A DNA stretch of 64,000 bases, taken from Streptomyces sp. SID12488 (GTDB lineage: Bacteria > Actinomycetota > Actinomycetes > Streptomycetales > Streptomycetaceae). The DNA lies in NCBI RefSeq assembly GCF_010548275.1, contig NZ_JAAGLT010000013.1, positions 124,001 through 188,000 on the forward strand, in the 5' to 3' direction. The position numbers and the translations under genes were made by a program. Position 1 is the stretch's first letter; each line of letters begins with the position of its first letter. Shown piece after piece: positions 1 through 8,482 of the stretch. The notes under the pieces are model-generated. The model was not told the origin of the DNA, did not search any database, and saw nothing but the letters and a program-made list of their open reading frames with translations.

Positions 1-768
1 CCCGGCAAGGTGCCCGGCTATGAGGACGTCGACGAGAAGGGCGCCGCCGCGCAGATCGGCGGGCTCCTCGCGCGTGGGCAGGGGCTCACCCTCGGTACGG
101 ACGAGACGTGCGAGCTGCTCGGGACGTACGGCATCCCGGTGCGCGGGGCCCTGCCCGCACCGAGCCCCGAGGGCGCCGTGGCCGCCGCGCGGACCCTCGG
201 CTACCCCGTCGCCCTGAAGGCCACCGCCCCGCACCTGCGGCACCGCGCCGACCTGGGCGGCGTACGCCTGGATCTCGCGGACGAGGAGCAGTTGCGGCGG
301 GCGTACGCCGAACTGACCGGCCTCTTCGGTAGCCCGGAGGAGGTGCGGCCCGTGGTGCAGGGGATGGCGCCGCGGGGAGTCGACACCGTCGTACGGGCGG
401 TGATCGACCCGGCGGCCGGAGCGGTGCTCTCCTTCGGGCTCGCCGGCCCCGCCTCGCAGCTGCTCGGGGACATCGCGCACCGGCTGATACCGGTCACCGA
501 CCGCGACGCGGCCTCGCTGATCCGGTCGATCCGGACGGCGCCGCTCCTCTTCGGCTGGCGCGGCTCGGCGCCGGTCGACACCGGGGCACTGGAAGAACTG
601 CTGCTCAGGGTGTCGCGGCTCGTCGACGATCACCCCGAGGTCATCGCGGTGTCCCTGGAGCCGGTGGTCGTCGCGCAGCACGGACTGAGCGTGCTCGGCG
701 CGTCGGTGCGGCTGGCGCCGCCGCCCGTCCGTGACGACCTGGGTCCCAGGACACTTCCTGTGTACTGA
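1..768 (+). CDS. acyl-CoA synthetase (NDP-forming type), C-terminal ATP-grasp part; 5' end outside window
   Basis: The frame is open from base 1, so this is the 3' end of a longer gene. The visible 255 residues match the ATP-grasp (beta-subunit-like) domain of NDP-forming acetate/acyl-CoA ligases, often fused in actinobacteria to CoA-binding and GNAT acetyltransferase domains. Clues are the subdomain opening LLGTYGIPV, the lysine segment YPVALKATAP, and an ATP-grasp core rich in acidic residues with GDIAHRLIPVTDRDA. The protein would make acyl-CoA or act in protein acylation control in the cytoplasm; which one cannot be decided without the missing N-terminus. Nothing looks degraded. The gene ends 40 bp before a DUF5998 gene in the same direction. 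Confidence 0.75.
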   Translation, partial: PGKVPGYEDVDEKGAAAQIGGLLARGQGLTLGTDETCELLGTYGIPVRGALPAPSPEGAVAAARTLGYPVALKATAPHLRHRADLGGVRLDLADEEQLRRAYAELTGLFGSPEEVRPVVQGMAPRGVDTVVRAVIDPAAGAVLSFGLAGPASQLLGDIAHRLIPVTDRDAASLIRSIRTAPLLFGWRGSAPVDTGALEELLLRVSRLVDDHPEVIAVSLEPVVVAQHGLSVLGASVRLAPPPVRDDLGPRTLPVY

Positions 769-808
769 GCGGTGCCTCGCAGTCAGTGGTCCCCCGTAGG
801 ATGGGCAC

Positions 809-1396
809 ATGGCCAAGACCAGTACGTCGACCCAGGGGCTGCGAGCGGCGATCGAGCGCAGCGGCTACTACCCGGCCCTCGTGGCCGAGGCGGTGGAGGC
901 CGCGATCGGCGGCGACTCCATCCGGTCGTACCTGGTCCACCAGGAGACGACATTCGACGCGAACGAGGTGCGTCGGCACGTGACCGTGCTCGTCCTCACG
1001 GGCAACCGTTTCATCGTCAGCCACACCGACGAGCAGGCCGAGGACACCACGTCCCCGACGCCGTACGCCACCACGTCCACGGAATCCGTGAAGCTGGGCC
1101 GGATCTCGTCCGTCGTCCTCAGCAGGGTCGTCGCCAACCCGGAGTCGTACGCGCCGGGCACGCTGCCCCGCGAGGTCGTCCTGACCATCGGCTGGGGCGC
1201 CGTCTCCCGCATCGACCTGGAGCCTGCCGCCTGCGGCGACCCCAACTGCGAGGCGGACCACGGCTACACCGGCAGCTCGACGGCGGACGACCTGAGCCTG
1301 CGCGTCAGCGAGGCCGGTGACGGCCCGGAGACGGTCCGCCAGGCCCTCGTCTTCGCCCAGGCCCTCTCGGAGGCGACCGCGGACGTCCCCCGCTGA
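809..1396 (+). CDS. DUF5998 family protein, 195 aa
   Basis: I recognise this as the actinobacterial DUF5998 family, whose function is unknown. It is a soluble protein with no signal peptide or membrane segment. The middle carries the motif CGDPNCEADHGYTG (about residues 137-150), a small cysteine/histidine cluster that could bind metal. The ATG at 809 has a weak AGGA upstream. Its TGA stop (1394-1396) shares a base with the ATG of the next gene (TGATG), so it is very likely translationally coupled to the phosphodiesterase that follows, and the two may work together. Confidence 0.75.
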   Translation: MAKTSTSTQGLRAAIERSGYYPALVAEAVEAAIGGDSIRSYLVHQETTFDANEVRRHVTVLVLTGNRFIVSHTDEQAEDTTSPTPYATTSTESVKLGRISSVVLSRVVANPESYAPGTLPREVVLTIGWGAVSRIDLEPAACGDPNCEADHGYTGSSTADDLSLRVSEAGDGPETVRQALVFAQALSEATADVPR

Positions 1397-2586
1397 TGGC
1401 GCAGCCGACCGCCTGGGACTACCCGGAACCACTGGCCGTGTCCTCCGCCCCAGTCCCGCACTACGGCTCGGGGTCGCTCGCCGACCTGCTGCCCACCCTG
1501 GCCGCCGGCATGGGCGTACCGGGCATGTCCGCGACGATCCCGGAGCTGGCACCCGCCGACCGGAACTGCGTGTTCCTGATCGACGGACTGGGCTGGGAGC
1601 AGCTCCGGGCCCACCCGGACGAGGCCCCCTTCATGAGTTCGCTCATGAGCAGCTCGCGCGGTGACACGGGCCGCCCGATCACCACCGGATACCCGGCGAC
1701 CACCGCGACCTCCCTCGCCTCCGTGGGCACCGGGCTGCCACCGGGCGCGCACGGACTGCCCGGCTACACCGTGCGTAATCCGGCCACCGGCGACCTGATG
1801 AACCAACTGCGCTGGCAGCCGTGGACGGACCCGCGCGCGTGGCAGCCGTACCCCACGGTGTTCCAGCTGGCGCACGCGGCCGGTGTGCACACGGCCCAGG
1901 TCTCCTCGCCGACCTTCGAGAACACCCCGCTGACGAAGATCGCGCTCAGTGGCGGGACGTTCCGGGGGAAGCTCACCGGCGAGGACCGGATGGACCTCGC
2001 GGCCGAGCAACTGGCTGCCGGTGACCGCTCGTTGGTCTACACGTACTACGCGGAAGTGGATGGCAAGGGCCACCGCTTCGGCGTCGACTCGGACGCCTGG
2101 CGCGGTCAGCTCATGTACGTCGACCGGCTCGTCCAGCGGCTGGCGGAGCAACTCCCGCCGCGCGCCGCGCTGTACGTCACCGCCGACCACGGCATGATCG
2201 ACATCCCGTTCGACGAGCAGCACCGCATCGACTTCGACGAGGACTGGGAACTGCGCGCGGGCGTCGCCCTGTTGGGCGGCGAGGGCCGTGCGCGGCACGT
2301 GTACGCGGTGCCGGGTGCCGAGGCCGACGTACTGACCTGCTGGCGCGAGGTGCTCGGCGAGCAGTTCTGGGTGGCCTCGCGCGACGAGGCGATCGCGGCG
2401 GGCTGGTTCGGACCGACGGTCGACGAGCGGGTGTACGGCCGGATCGGTGACGTGGTCGCGGCTGCTCGGGACGACGTCCTGATCGTGGCCTCCGAGCGGG
2501 AGCCGAGGGAGTCGGCGATGGTCGGCAACCACGGTTCGATGACCCCTGCGGAACAGTTGGTCCCGCTCCTGCAAGTACGCTCCTGA
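1396..2586 (+). CDS. alkaline phosphatase superfamily protein (nucleotide pyrophosphatase/phosphodiesterase type)
   Basis: The 396-aa protein has the metal-site pattern of the alkaline phosphatase/NPP superfamily: an aspartate in FLIDGLGW, a nucleophilic threonine in GYPATTATSLASVGTG, the aspartate/histidine pair YAEVDGKGHRFGVD, TADHGM and a final GNHGSM. Members hydrolyse phosphodiester or pyrophosphate bonds using two zinc-like ions; the substrate here is unknown. No convincing signal peptide is present, so a cytoplasmic location is likely. The start overlaps the stop of the DUF5998 gene by one base. It is followed, 86 bp later, by thymidine kinase. Confidence 0.85.
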   Translation: MAQPTAWDYPEPLAVSSAPVPHYGSGSLADLLPTLAAGMGVPGMSATIPELAPADRNCVFLIDGLGWEQLRAHPDEAPFMSSLMSSSRGDTGRPITTGYPATTATSLASVGTGLPPGAHGLPGYTVRNPATGDLMNQLRWQPWTDPRAWQPYPTVFQLAHAAGVHTAQVSSPTFENTPLTKIALSGGTFRGKLTGEDRMDLAAEQLAAGDRSLVYTYYAEVDGKGHRFGVDSDAWRGQLMYVDRLVQRLAEQLPPRAALYVTADHGMIDIPFDEQHRIDFDEDWELRAGVALLGGEGRARHVYAVPGAEADVLTCWREVLGEQFWVASRDEAIAAGWFGPTVDERVYGRIGDVVAAARDDVLIVASEREPRESAMVGNHGSMTPAEQLVPLLQVRS

Positions 2587-2672
2587 CGCCCCTTCCCGCC
2601 CGACAGCCCCTGCCCAGCCTCCCGCCCTCCTCCTGTCCTGCGCGTATCTCGCCGAAAGGTGCTCGACCTCCC

Positions 2673-3323
2673 ATGCCCGAGCTGGTGTTCTTCTCCGGAA
2701 CGATGGACTGCGGGAAGTCGACGCTGGCGCTCCAGATCGGGCACAACCGGTCGGCGCGGGGGCTGCAGGGTGTGATCTTCACGCGTGACGACCGGGCGGG
2801 GGAGGGCAAGCTCTCCTCGCGGCTGGGTCTGGTGACGGAGGCGGTCGAGGCGACCGTGGGCATGGATCTGCACGCCTATCTGGTGGACCAGATGTCCAGG
2901 GGCGGCAAGGTCGACTACGTGATCGTGGACGAGGCGCAGTTCCTCGCGCCGCAGCAGATCGACCAGTTGGCGCGAGTGGTGGACGACCTGGGACTGGACG
3001 TCTTCGCGTTCGGCATCACCACCGACTTCCGCACGAAGCTCTTCCCGGGCTCGCAGCGGCTGATCGAGCTGGCGGACCGGATCGAGACCCTCCAGGTGGA
3101 GGCGATGTGCTGGTGCGGCGCACGGGCCACGCACAACGCGCGCACCGTGGGAGGCGTGATGGTCGTGGAGGGTGAACAGGTCGTCGTCGGTGACGTGAAC
3201 CGGACGGCCGAGGAAGTCGGCTACGAGGTGCTGTGCCGACGCCACCACCGACGCCGTATGACCAGCGCCTCCGCGCACGCCTCCGTCATCTCTCCGGACG
3301 TCCTGCCGGTCAATTCGGCCTGA
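2673..3323 (+). CDS. tdk: thymidine kinase
   Basis: A 216-aa type II thymidine kinase, which phosphorylates thymidine to dTMP in the pyrimidine salvage pathway. Seen directly: P-loop GTMDCGKST (residues 9-17), the DEAQFL block holding the catalytic glutamate (around residues 90-95), and a zinc-site lasso with CWCG (about 147-150) and a late CRRHH. The length is normal for bacterial enzymes. The ATG at 2673 has a GAAAGG-type ribosome site about 8 bases upstream. It lies downstream of the phosphodiesterase in the same direction; an unrelated NlpC/P60 gene follows after a 195-bp gap. Confidence 0.95.
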   Translation: MPELVFFSGTMDCGKSTLALQIGHNRSARGLQGVIFTRDDRAGEGKLSSRLGLVTEAVEATVGMDLHAYLVDQMSRGGKVDYVIVDEAQFLAPQQIDQLARVVDDLGLDVFAFGITTDFRTKLFPGSQRLIELADRIETLQVEAMCWCGARATHNARTVGGVMVVEGEQVVVGDVNRTAEEVGYEVLCRRHHRRRMTSASAHASVISPDVLPVNSA

Positions 3324-3356
3324 TCGTTACCCTGGGCGGTTCTTTCCGGCCGTTCT

Positions 3357-3386
3357 CGATACGATGAAGGTCACAATAACGTATCG
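3357..3386. promoter_or_regulatory. inverted repeat in an AT-rich stretch upstream of the NlpC/P60 gene
   Basis: CGATACG (3357-3363) and CGTATCG (3380-3386) form a perfect 7-bp inverted repeat with a 16-base spacer, inside unusually AT-rich sequence. It could be an operator or part of the promoter of the downstream NlpC/P60 gene, or a weak terminator hairpin for tdk. No protein is assigned. Confidence 0.35.
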
Positions 3387-3487
3387 GGCATTTCGCGCTT
3401 CAACCTTCACCTGAAGCACACAAGTTGGCTAAGTTGACCTCCGAACACCTTCCCAAACCTGCTGTCCGCACCTGACAGTGGGCCGGG

Positions 3488-3515
3488 GGGACGTACCACG
3501 GAAGGAGCTCGTCCC
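3488..3515 (+). promoter_or_regulatory. hairpin with the ribosome-binding site in its loop
   Basis: GGGACG (3488-3493) can pair with CGTCCC (3510-3515). The loop holds a strong ribosome site, GGAAGGAG (3500-3507), eleven bases before the ATG at 3519. The stem is only 6 bp, so the effect on translation of the NlpC/P60 gene is a guess. Confidence 0.3.
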
Positions 3516-3518
3516 GCC

Positions 3519-4874
3519 ATGGCGCCGGAACGAACCCGAGATGATGGGCCGAGCCGTGAGGAGGTCCAGCAACGGATCAACAGCCTCTACGACCAGGCCG
3601 AGACTTTCACCGGGACCTTCAACGCCACCCGCGCGATGAGGCTCGGGATACGCAAGCGCGTCAACCCGGCGCCCGAAACCGCACGCAGGCGTTCCGATCC
3701 CGCCCTTGACGAGGTCGCCCGACCGTGGTTCGACGTGGGGCGCGCCCAGTTGGGCCCGACCGTGCCCGCGGTGCTCCCGCCCGACAGGAGTCCGGCCCGC
3801 GCGGCAGAGGCCCGGCCCGCCCGACCCGCGGGCCCCAACGTCGAGCTGACCGCCCTTCCGGTGGCGGAGCTGACCGCCGGACCCGGCGCCGCGCTGCCCG
3901 CAGGACTGGTGCCCGCGCTGCCCGCCGCACCCATGGCCGCGCTGTCGGCCGTGCCCGCTCCGCGCCAGGAAGCCCGGGGGAGCCTGGACGCCCTTTCGGC
4001 CGAGCCCAGTTGGTTCCCGTCGCCTGCCCAGGGCGCTTCTCCGCTCCCGGTCGGCTCGCTGCCCGTCGAGGATGCCTGGCGCCTGCCCAACCCCGTTGAA
4101 CAGGCTCGCCCGCAGCCCGCCGAGGAGTGGCAACTGCCCCAGCCGGCCGGCCTGAGCGCGGACGCGTTCCTCGACGCGGCAACACCCCTCTACGCGGGCA
4201 CGCTCCGCGACGGGGACTACGCCCTTGTCACCGAACTCCCCCTCGTCACGGAACCGTTCCCGGTCGCCGACCCGTTCCCCGTGACGGAGACGCCCTACAT
4301 CACACAGACGCCGCCGCACGGCACGCCGTCCTACGGAACGCACACGCCTCCGCAGGGCGTGCAGACGGCCTACACAACCCAGACGCCGCCCCACGGCATC
4401 CAGACCTCCTATGCCACGGGGACCTACCACCTGGGCGCGGAATCATTTCCGGGTGCCGGGACCGGCACGAGTTTCGGCACCGGCCTCATGCTGGGTGTGG
4501 AGCCCGGCGCGAAGGCCGCGAAGGCGGTTGCCTTCGCCCGTGCGCAGATCGGCAGACCGTGTGTCTGGGGCGCGGTCGGGCCGGGGTCGTACGACAACTC
4601 GGGCCTCATCCAGGCCGCCTGGAAGGCCGCCGGGGTCGCGCTTCCCCGTTCCGTGCACGAGCAGGCGAGCGCCGGTATGGCGATCAGCGTCGCCGATGTC
4701 CGGCCCGGTGACCTCGTCTTCTTCCACGGGGACGCGGGCCAGGTCGGTCACGTGGGCATCTTCGTGGGTGACGGAATGATGATGCACGCACCGAGTCCGG
4801 GTTCGAGGGTGCAGGAGGACTCGATCTTCGCGGCCGGCGAGGCGGCGATCCACAGCGTCCTGCGGCCCGCGTAG
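3519..4874 (+). CDS. NlpC/P60-like protein lacking the catalytic cysteine (probable pseudoenzyme)
   Basis: The C-terminal 115 residues of this 451-aa protein are an NlpC/P60 (papain-like peptidoglycan endopeptidase) fold. The usual block YDCSGL reads YDNSGL: codon aac at 4596-4598 gives Asn360 where the nucleophilic Cys should be. The histidine block GHVGIFVG (His411) is kept. The first 320 residues are low-complexity Pro/Ala-rich, with repeated TQTPPHG-like units around 265-300. There is no signal peptide or membrane segment, unlike secreted wall hydrolases. The fold call is secure. Loss of amidase/endopeptidase activity is an inference from the missing cysteine; the protein may bind wall or protein partners instead. 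The next gene is convergent, 19 bp away. Confidence 0.85.
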   Translation: MAPERTRDDGPSREEVQQRINSLYDQAETFTGTFNATRAMRLGIRKRVNPAPETARRRSDPALDEVARPWFDVGRAQLGPTVPAVLPPDRSPARAAEARPARPAGPNVELTALPVAELTAGPGAALPAGLVPALPAAPMAALSAVPAPRQEARGSLDALSAEPSWFPSPAQGASPLPVGSLPVEDAWRLPNPVEQARPQPAEEWQLPQPAGLSADAFLDAATPLYAGTLRDGDYALVTELPLVTEPFPVADPFPVTETPYITQTPPHGTPSYGTHTPPQGVQTAYTTQTPPHGIQTSYATGTYHLGAESFPGAGTGTSFGTGLMLGVEPGAKAAKAVAFARAQIGRPCVWGAVGPGSYDNSGLIQAAWKAAGVALPRSVHEQASAGMAISVADVRPGDLVFFHGDAGQVGHVGIFVGDGMMMHAPSPGSRVQEDSIFAAGEAAIHSVLRPA

Positions 4875-4893
4875 ACGCCCTCCCAGGGGGCCC

Positions 4894-5697
4894 TCAGCGG
4901 GCTCCCTGGATCAGCGAGAACATCGCCCCCTCCGGGTCCGTCACCGTCGTCACGCGGCCGTGTGCGCTGTCGTGCGGGGGGTTGACGACGTGACCGCCCA
5001 GGTCCACCAGGCGGGTTGCCGCCGCGTCCGTGTCGGCGACCTCGAAGTACGTCATCCAGTGCGGGCCCCGGTCGCGGGGCAGGAAGTTGCCCACACCGTG
5101 GATGCCGGCGACCGGGCGGCCCTCGACGTGCAGGGTGACGTAGTCGAGGTCCGCCGACACCACGGGCTCCTCCTCGTAGCCGAAGACGGTCTTGTAGAAC
5201 TTGGCGACGCTCGACGAGTCGCGGGTCACCAGCTCGTTCCAGGCGGGGGTGCCGGGGACTCCGGTGATACCCGTGCCCAGATGGGCGGCGGTCTGCCAGA
5301 TGCCGAACACCGCGCCCATCGGGTCGGAGGCGATCGCCAGCCGGCCCGCCTCGGCCGCGTCCAGGGGGCCCACGCCCACGGTGCCGCCCGAGTGCCGGAC
5401 CATCTCCGCCGTGAGGTCCACGTCGTCCGAGGCGAGGTACGGCGTCCAGGCGACGGGAAGATGCCGGTCCGGCGGCAGCAGGCCGATGCCGGCCACCTCC
5501 TGACCGTCGAGCAGGGCCCGTACGTACCAGCCGAGCTGCTGCGGGCCCAGCTCGAACTCCCAGCCGAACAACTCCCCGTAGAAGTCCTGGGTCGCTGTCA
5601 TGCCGTGCACCATCAGACTCACCCAGCAGGGTGTGCCGGGCGCGTGCCGGGCCGGCGCTTCGCTGTTCCGGTCGGCCGACTCCCGTGCCTCGGTCAT
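4894..5697 (-). CDS. VOC family protein with two glyoxalase-like domains
   Basis: This 267-aa protein holds two successive VOC (glyoxalase/bleomycin-resistance/dioxygenase) modules. Each begins with a WVSLMVHG- or WNELVTRD-like strand and an FYxxLFGWE / FYKTVFGYE helix, and each ends with DPxGAxFxxWQ or DPEGAMFSLIQ. In S. coelicolor-type genomes such proteins are annotated as hydroxylase-like; the reaction is unknown. I chose the ATG at 5697; GTG at 5703 and another in-frame codon at 5736 are possible, and a GAGGAG ribosome site fits 5703 or 5697 best. It is cytoplasmic and convergent with the NlpC/P60 gene. Confidence 0.85.
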   Translation of the reverse strand: MTEARESADRNSEAPARHAPGTPCWVSLMVHGMTATQDFYGELFGWEFELGPQQLGWYVRALLDGQEVAGIGLLPPDRHLPVAWTPYLASDDVDLTAEMVRHSGGTVGVGPLDAAEAGRLAIASDPMGAVFGIWQTAAHLGTGITGVPGTPAWNELVTRDSSSVAKFYKTVFGYEEEPVVSADLDYVTLHVEGRPVAGIHGVGNFLPRDRGPHWMTYFEVADTDAAATRLVDLGGHVVNPPHDSAHGRVTTVTDPEGAMFSLIQGAR

Positions 5698-6085
5698 CGT
5701 CACTCTCTCCTCGACCCCTCGCGGTGGCCGTGTCACTTCCGCTGTCCGCCGTGTCGGCGGACCTGCCGCGTGCTGTCGTACGGCGTACTCCGTCGCGCAC
5801 GTCGCTCGTGCCGTACTGCGTTGTCACGTGCCCGCGTGCCCGCACGTTCCGTGCCGATGCTCGCACCACCCGCGGTACCGCGCGTCCGGGCCGCGCCGAC
5901 CCCGTACGTCCTCGTCCTGAGGTTGCCTCAACCGGTGTTTCCCGCCCATTTCGGCGCAATTGCCGCAAGGTGTCCATCAGTTGTACAGCATGTGCCCGAT
6001 CCCGTACGCCGCGTGATCGAACCTGTCCGGCGGGAGAGTAGCCCGCCCCGGCCGCCGCGGCCACCCCGTGGGTAAGGATGGAGCC
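5698..6085. other. divergent intergenic region, 388 bp
   Basis: Separates the VOC gene from the sulfurtransferase gene and must hold promoters for both. I see no convincing gene on either strand. The only structure noted is a small inverted repeat TGAGG-TTG-CCTCA (5918-5930). Confidence 0.5.
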
Positions 6086-6937
6086 ATGAACGCCATCATC
6101 TCCCCACTCGAACTCGTGAACGAGCTGGCTGGTTCCAATCCGCCGGTCCTGCTCGACATCCGCTGGCAGCTGAGCATGCCCGCCGCGGGCGGCGTGGCGC
6201 CCTTCGACGGGCGCGCGGAGTACGCCGCCGGGCACCTTCCCGGCGCGGTCTTCGTCGACCTGGACAGGGAACTCGCCTCGGCGGCGGGACCGGCCGGCCG
6301 GCATCCACTGCCCGACCCGGAGGCGTTCGGCGCCGCCATGCGCCGCGCGGGCGTCTCGTCCGGAGTCCCGGTCGTCGTGTACGACGGCGGACAGGGCTGG
6401 GCGGCGGCCCGCGCCTGGTGGCTGCTGCGCTGGACGGGTCACCCGGACGTGCGGGTCCTCGACGGCGGGTTGCCGTCCTGGGAGGGGGTACTCGACACAG
6501 ACGTACGGATGCCCGCCGAGGGCGACTTCACGCCGGTGCCGGGAGCGGTGGGGCTGCTCGACGCAGACGGGGCCGCCGCGCTGGCCCGCTCCGGGCTGCT
6601 GCTCGACGCGCGTGCGGGGGAGCGTTACCGGGGCGAGGTCGAGCCCATCGACCGGGTCGGCGGGCACATCCCGGGCGCGGTCTCGGCGCCCACGAACGAG
6701 AACGTGGCCGCGGACGGGCGGTTCCTGCCCGCGGACGAGTTGACGGCCCGCTTCAAGGCCCTGGGCGCGACGGACGCCACCGCGGTGGGCGTGTACTGCG
6801 GATCGGGCGTCTCGGGCGCCCACGAGGTCCTGGCCCTGGCTGTCGCTGGTATTCCGGCCGCACTGTACGTCGGCTCCTGGTCGGAATGGTCGGGAGATCC
6901 GGCGCGGCCCGTGGCGGTGGGGCCCGATCCGCAGTAG
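6086..6937 (+). CDS. sulfurtransferase (tandem rhodanese; thiosulfate/3-mercaptopyruvate type)
   Basis: A 283-aa two-domain rhodanese. The N-terminal copy is inactive-type, with DIRWQL and EYAAGHLPGAVFVDLD. The C-terminal copy carries the active loop CGSGVSG (Cys near residue 237), close to the CGSGVTA loop of 3-mercaptopyruvate/thiosulfate sulfurtransferases. It moves sulfane sulfur to cyanide or thiol acceptors in the cytoplasm. I chose the ATG at 6086 because GGAG lies just upstream; an in-frame GTG at 6068 lacks a ribosome site. The gene is convergent with sepH, with a strong shared hairpin between them. Confidence 0.9.
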   Translation: MNAIISPLELVNELAGSNPPVLLDIRWQLSMPAAGGVAPFDGRAEYAAGHLPGAVFVDLDRELASAAGPAGRHPLPDPEAFGAAMRRAGVSSGVPVVVYDGGQGWAAARAWWLLRWTGHPDVRVLDGGLPSWEGVLDTDVRMPAEGDFTPVPGAVGLLDADGAAALARSGLLLDARAGERYRGEVEPIDRVGGHIPGAVSAPTNENVAADGRFLPADELTARFKALGATDATAVGVYCGSGVSGAHEVLALAVAGIPAALYVGSWSEWSGDPARPVAVGPDPQ

Positions 6938-6987
6938 CGCGGTGGTTCGGCAGGCAGGCGGAGTGTGCGGCCGAACGGGGGCGTGAT

Positions 6988-7028
6988 CGACTGTGGGGCC
7001 GCATCCGACGGATGCGGCCCCACAGTCG
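6988..7028. terminator. bidirectional terminator hairpin between sulfurtransferase and sepH
   Basis: A perfect 19-bp stem with a 3-base GAC loop (arms 6988-7006 and 7010-7028), lying between the 3' ends of two convergent genes. No U-tract is evident, as is common in Streptomyces. Confidence 0.85.
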
Positions 7029-7050
7029 TACGAGTAACCCGGACGGGTGA

Positions 7051-8076
7051 CTACTCCTTGTTCTTCCGGCGTGTGCCGAACACGATCTCGTCCCAGCTCG
7101 GTACCGCCGCTCTGCGGCCGGGACGGACGCCGTCCGCCTCGGCCTGGCGGTCGGTGGCACCGACCAGACGGTCGCGGTGGGCGCCGACCGAGCGGGGCAT
7201 GAGCACGTCCGCGTAGGCGGAACCGGCCGAGGCCGCGGGAGCCGGGGGCTCCTCCAGCTCGGGTTCGGGTGCCGGTTCCTCCGCGACTTCCGTGGAGGAG
7301 GGCCGTTCCGGCACGACCATGTCGCCGCGGAAGCTCGGTACCGCTTCCAGGAGGCTGGTCAGCGAGTCGCGCTCGCTCGCGCTCACGCCCTCCTCGATGA
7401 GCTCGGACGACGGCGCGGGCAGGGCCGGACGGTCCAGCGGGCGGTCGCGAGGCAGCCGGGCGATGCGCGGTACGAACGGGAAGCTGGGCTCGGGCGCCGA
7501 GAGGTCGTCCGACTCGCCGATCAGCGAGCGGGCTTCCTCGTCGACGGCCTGGACGAGCCGCCGGGGCGGGTCGTACGTCCAGCTCGCCGAGTGCGGTTCG
7601 CCGGCCACCAGGTAGACCAGGAGGACTTCCCAGGTGCCGTCGTCGCGGCGCCAGGAGTCCCACTGGACGGTTTCCTTGTCGGCGCCACGGATCGTCAGCC
7701 GCTCCTGCACGGCCTCGCCGAGCTGTGGACCGGCGTTCTCACCGGGCCGACGGACCGGAGTCTTCCGGGCCCGCTCGGCCATGAAGGCTCGCTCGGCCAG
7801 CACGGGGCCCTCGAAGCGGCGTACGCGGTCCACCGGAATCCCGGCGAGCTGCGCCACCTCTTCCGCGGACGCGCCGGCACGTATGCGTGCCTGGATGTCG
7901 CGGGGGCGGAGATGACTCTCCACCTCGATCTCGATCTGGCCGAGGCGGGGACGGTCGCCGCGTACGGCGGCGCGCAGACGCTCATCGATCGGAAGCGTGT
8001 ACTCCGTGCTGTCCGCAGCCTTCAGCACCAGCCGTGTGCCGTCGTTAGAGACGGCCACGACACGCAGTTCGGGCAT
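7051..8076 (-). CDS. sepH: SepH, septation protein (DUF3071)
   Basis: A 341-aa protein with the DUF3071 domain in its first 170 residues, opening MPELRVVAVSNDGTRLVLKA. It includes a helix-turn-helix-like stretch ASAEEVAQLAGIPVDRVRRF (about 90-109). The C-terminal half is Pro/Glu/Ala-rich and disordered, ending in a basic tail with FGTRRKNKE. In Streptomyces and mycobacteria SepH binds FtsZ and stimulates its assembly during sporulation septation (known from the family). The ATG at 8076 is chosen for its GGGAGG site 6 bases upstream and because the conserved domain begins there; longer in-frame extensions lack conservation. Confidence 0.92.
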   Translation of the reverse strand: MPELRVVAVSNDGTRLVLKAADSTEYTLPIDERLRAAVRGDRPRLGQIEIEVESHLRPRDIQARIRAGASAEEVAQLAGIPVDRVRRFEGPVLAERAFMAERARKTPVRRPGENAGPQLGEAVQERLTIRGADKETVQWDSWRRDDGTWEVLLVYLVAGEPHSASWTYDPPRRLVQAVDEEARSLIGESDDLSAPEPSFPFVPRIARLPRDRPLDRPALPAPSSELIEEGVSASERDSLTSLLEAVPSFRGDMVVPERPSSTEVAEEPAPEPELEEPPAPAASAGSAYADVLMPRSVGAHRDRLVGATDRQAEADGVRPGRRAAVPSWDEIVFGTRRKNKE

Positions 8077-8482
8077 GGGGACCTCCCGGGTGGTGCCTGC
8101 CGACGTCACGTGCGTCGCTGCTTCCGCTAGTCGAGTGTGGCCTGCCCGGGTGCAGCCTGCCACAACCTTGCCGAGTTGCCCGGCGTGTCGGGCGTGGGCC
8201 CGAGATCGCCGTTATGCCACGGTTATCTATTCGCAACGCTAAGTGACAAACTCCGTCACCCTGTGCAACGAGCCCCCTCTTGGTCGTCCTGGAAAGTCCC
8301 GGACGCCCAGGCGGGAGACCGGACCCAGGGCTCGCAACAGTACTCCATTTGGGCCACGTGCGTGGATTGGCACGCCACCCAATTCCAGCCGGAGAGTGCG
8401 AGTTGGCCGTTCCCCCGCCGGTTCCGTGACCTCGGGCGCAGCGTGGTTCACGTAAACATCGGAAACGGAGTCGATTGCTTCG
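8077..8482. other. intergenic region upstream of sepH, 406 bp
   Basis: Both neighbours are on the minus strand, so this holds the sepH promoter and the 3' end of the lactone-oxidase transcript. A candidate minus-strand promoter is TTGCGA near 8233 with an AT-rich segment downstream, about 130 bases from the sepH start. No gene is supported here. Confidence 0.45.
8242..8260. promoter_or_regulatory. AGTGA-N9-TCACC inverted repeat, BldD-like
   Basis: AGTGA (8242-8246) and TCACC (8256-8260) match the half-sites described for the developmental regulator BldD, with a 9-base spacer. The site is about 170 bp upstream of the sepH start. Such short half-sites occur by chance, so this is a tentative operator. 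Confidence 0.3.

Noticed and set aside
3324..3518. Possible c-di-AMP (ydaO) riboswitch ahead of the NlpC/P60 gene
   Set aside because: Such riboswitches precede wall-hydrolase genes in Streptomyces, but the conserved core blocks could not be found in this 195-bp region.
4748..7663. Long minus-strand frame (971 codons) across four genes
   Set aside because: It runs through the NlpC, VOC and sulfurtransferase genes and the 3' part of sepH, and across the sulfurtransferase-sepH terminator; no domain recognised.
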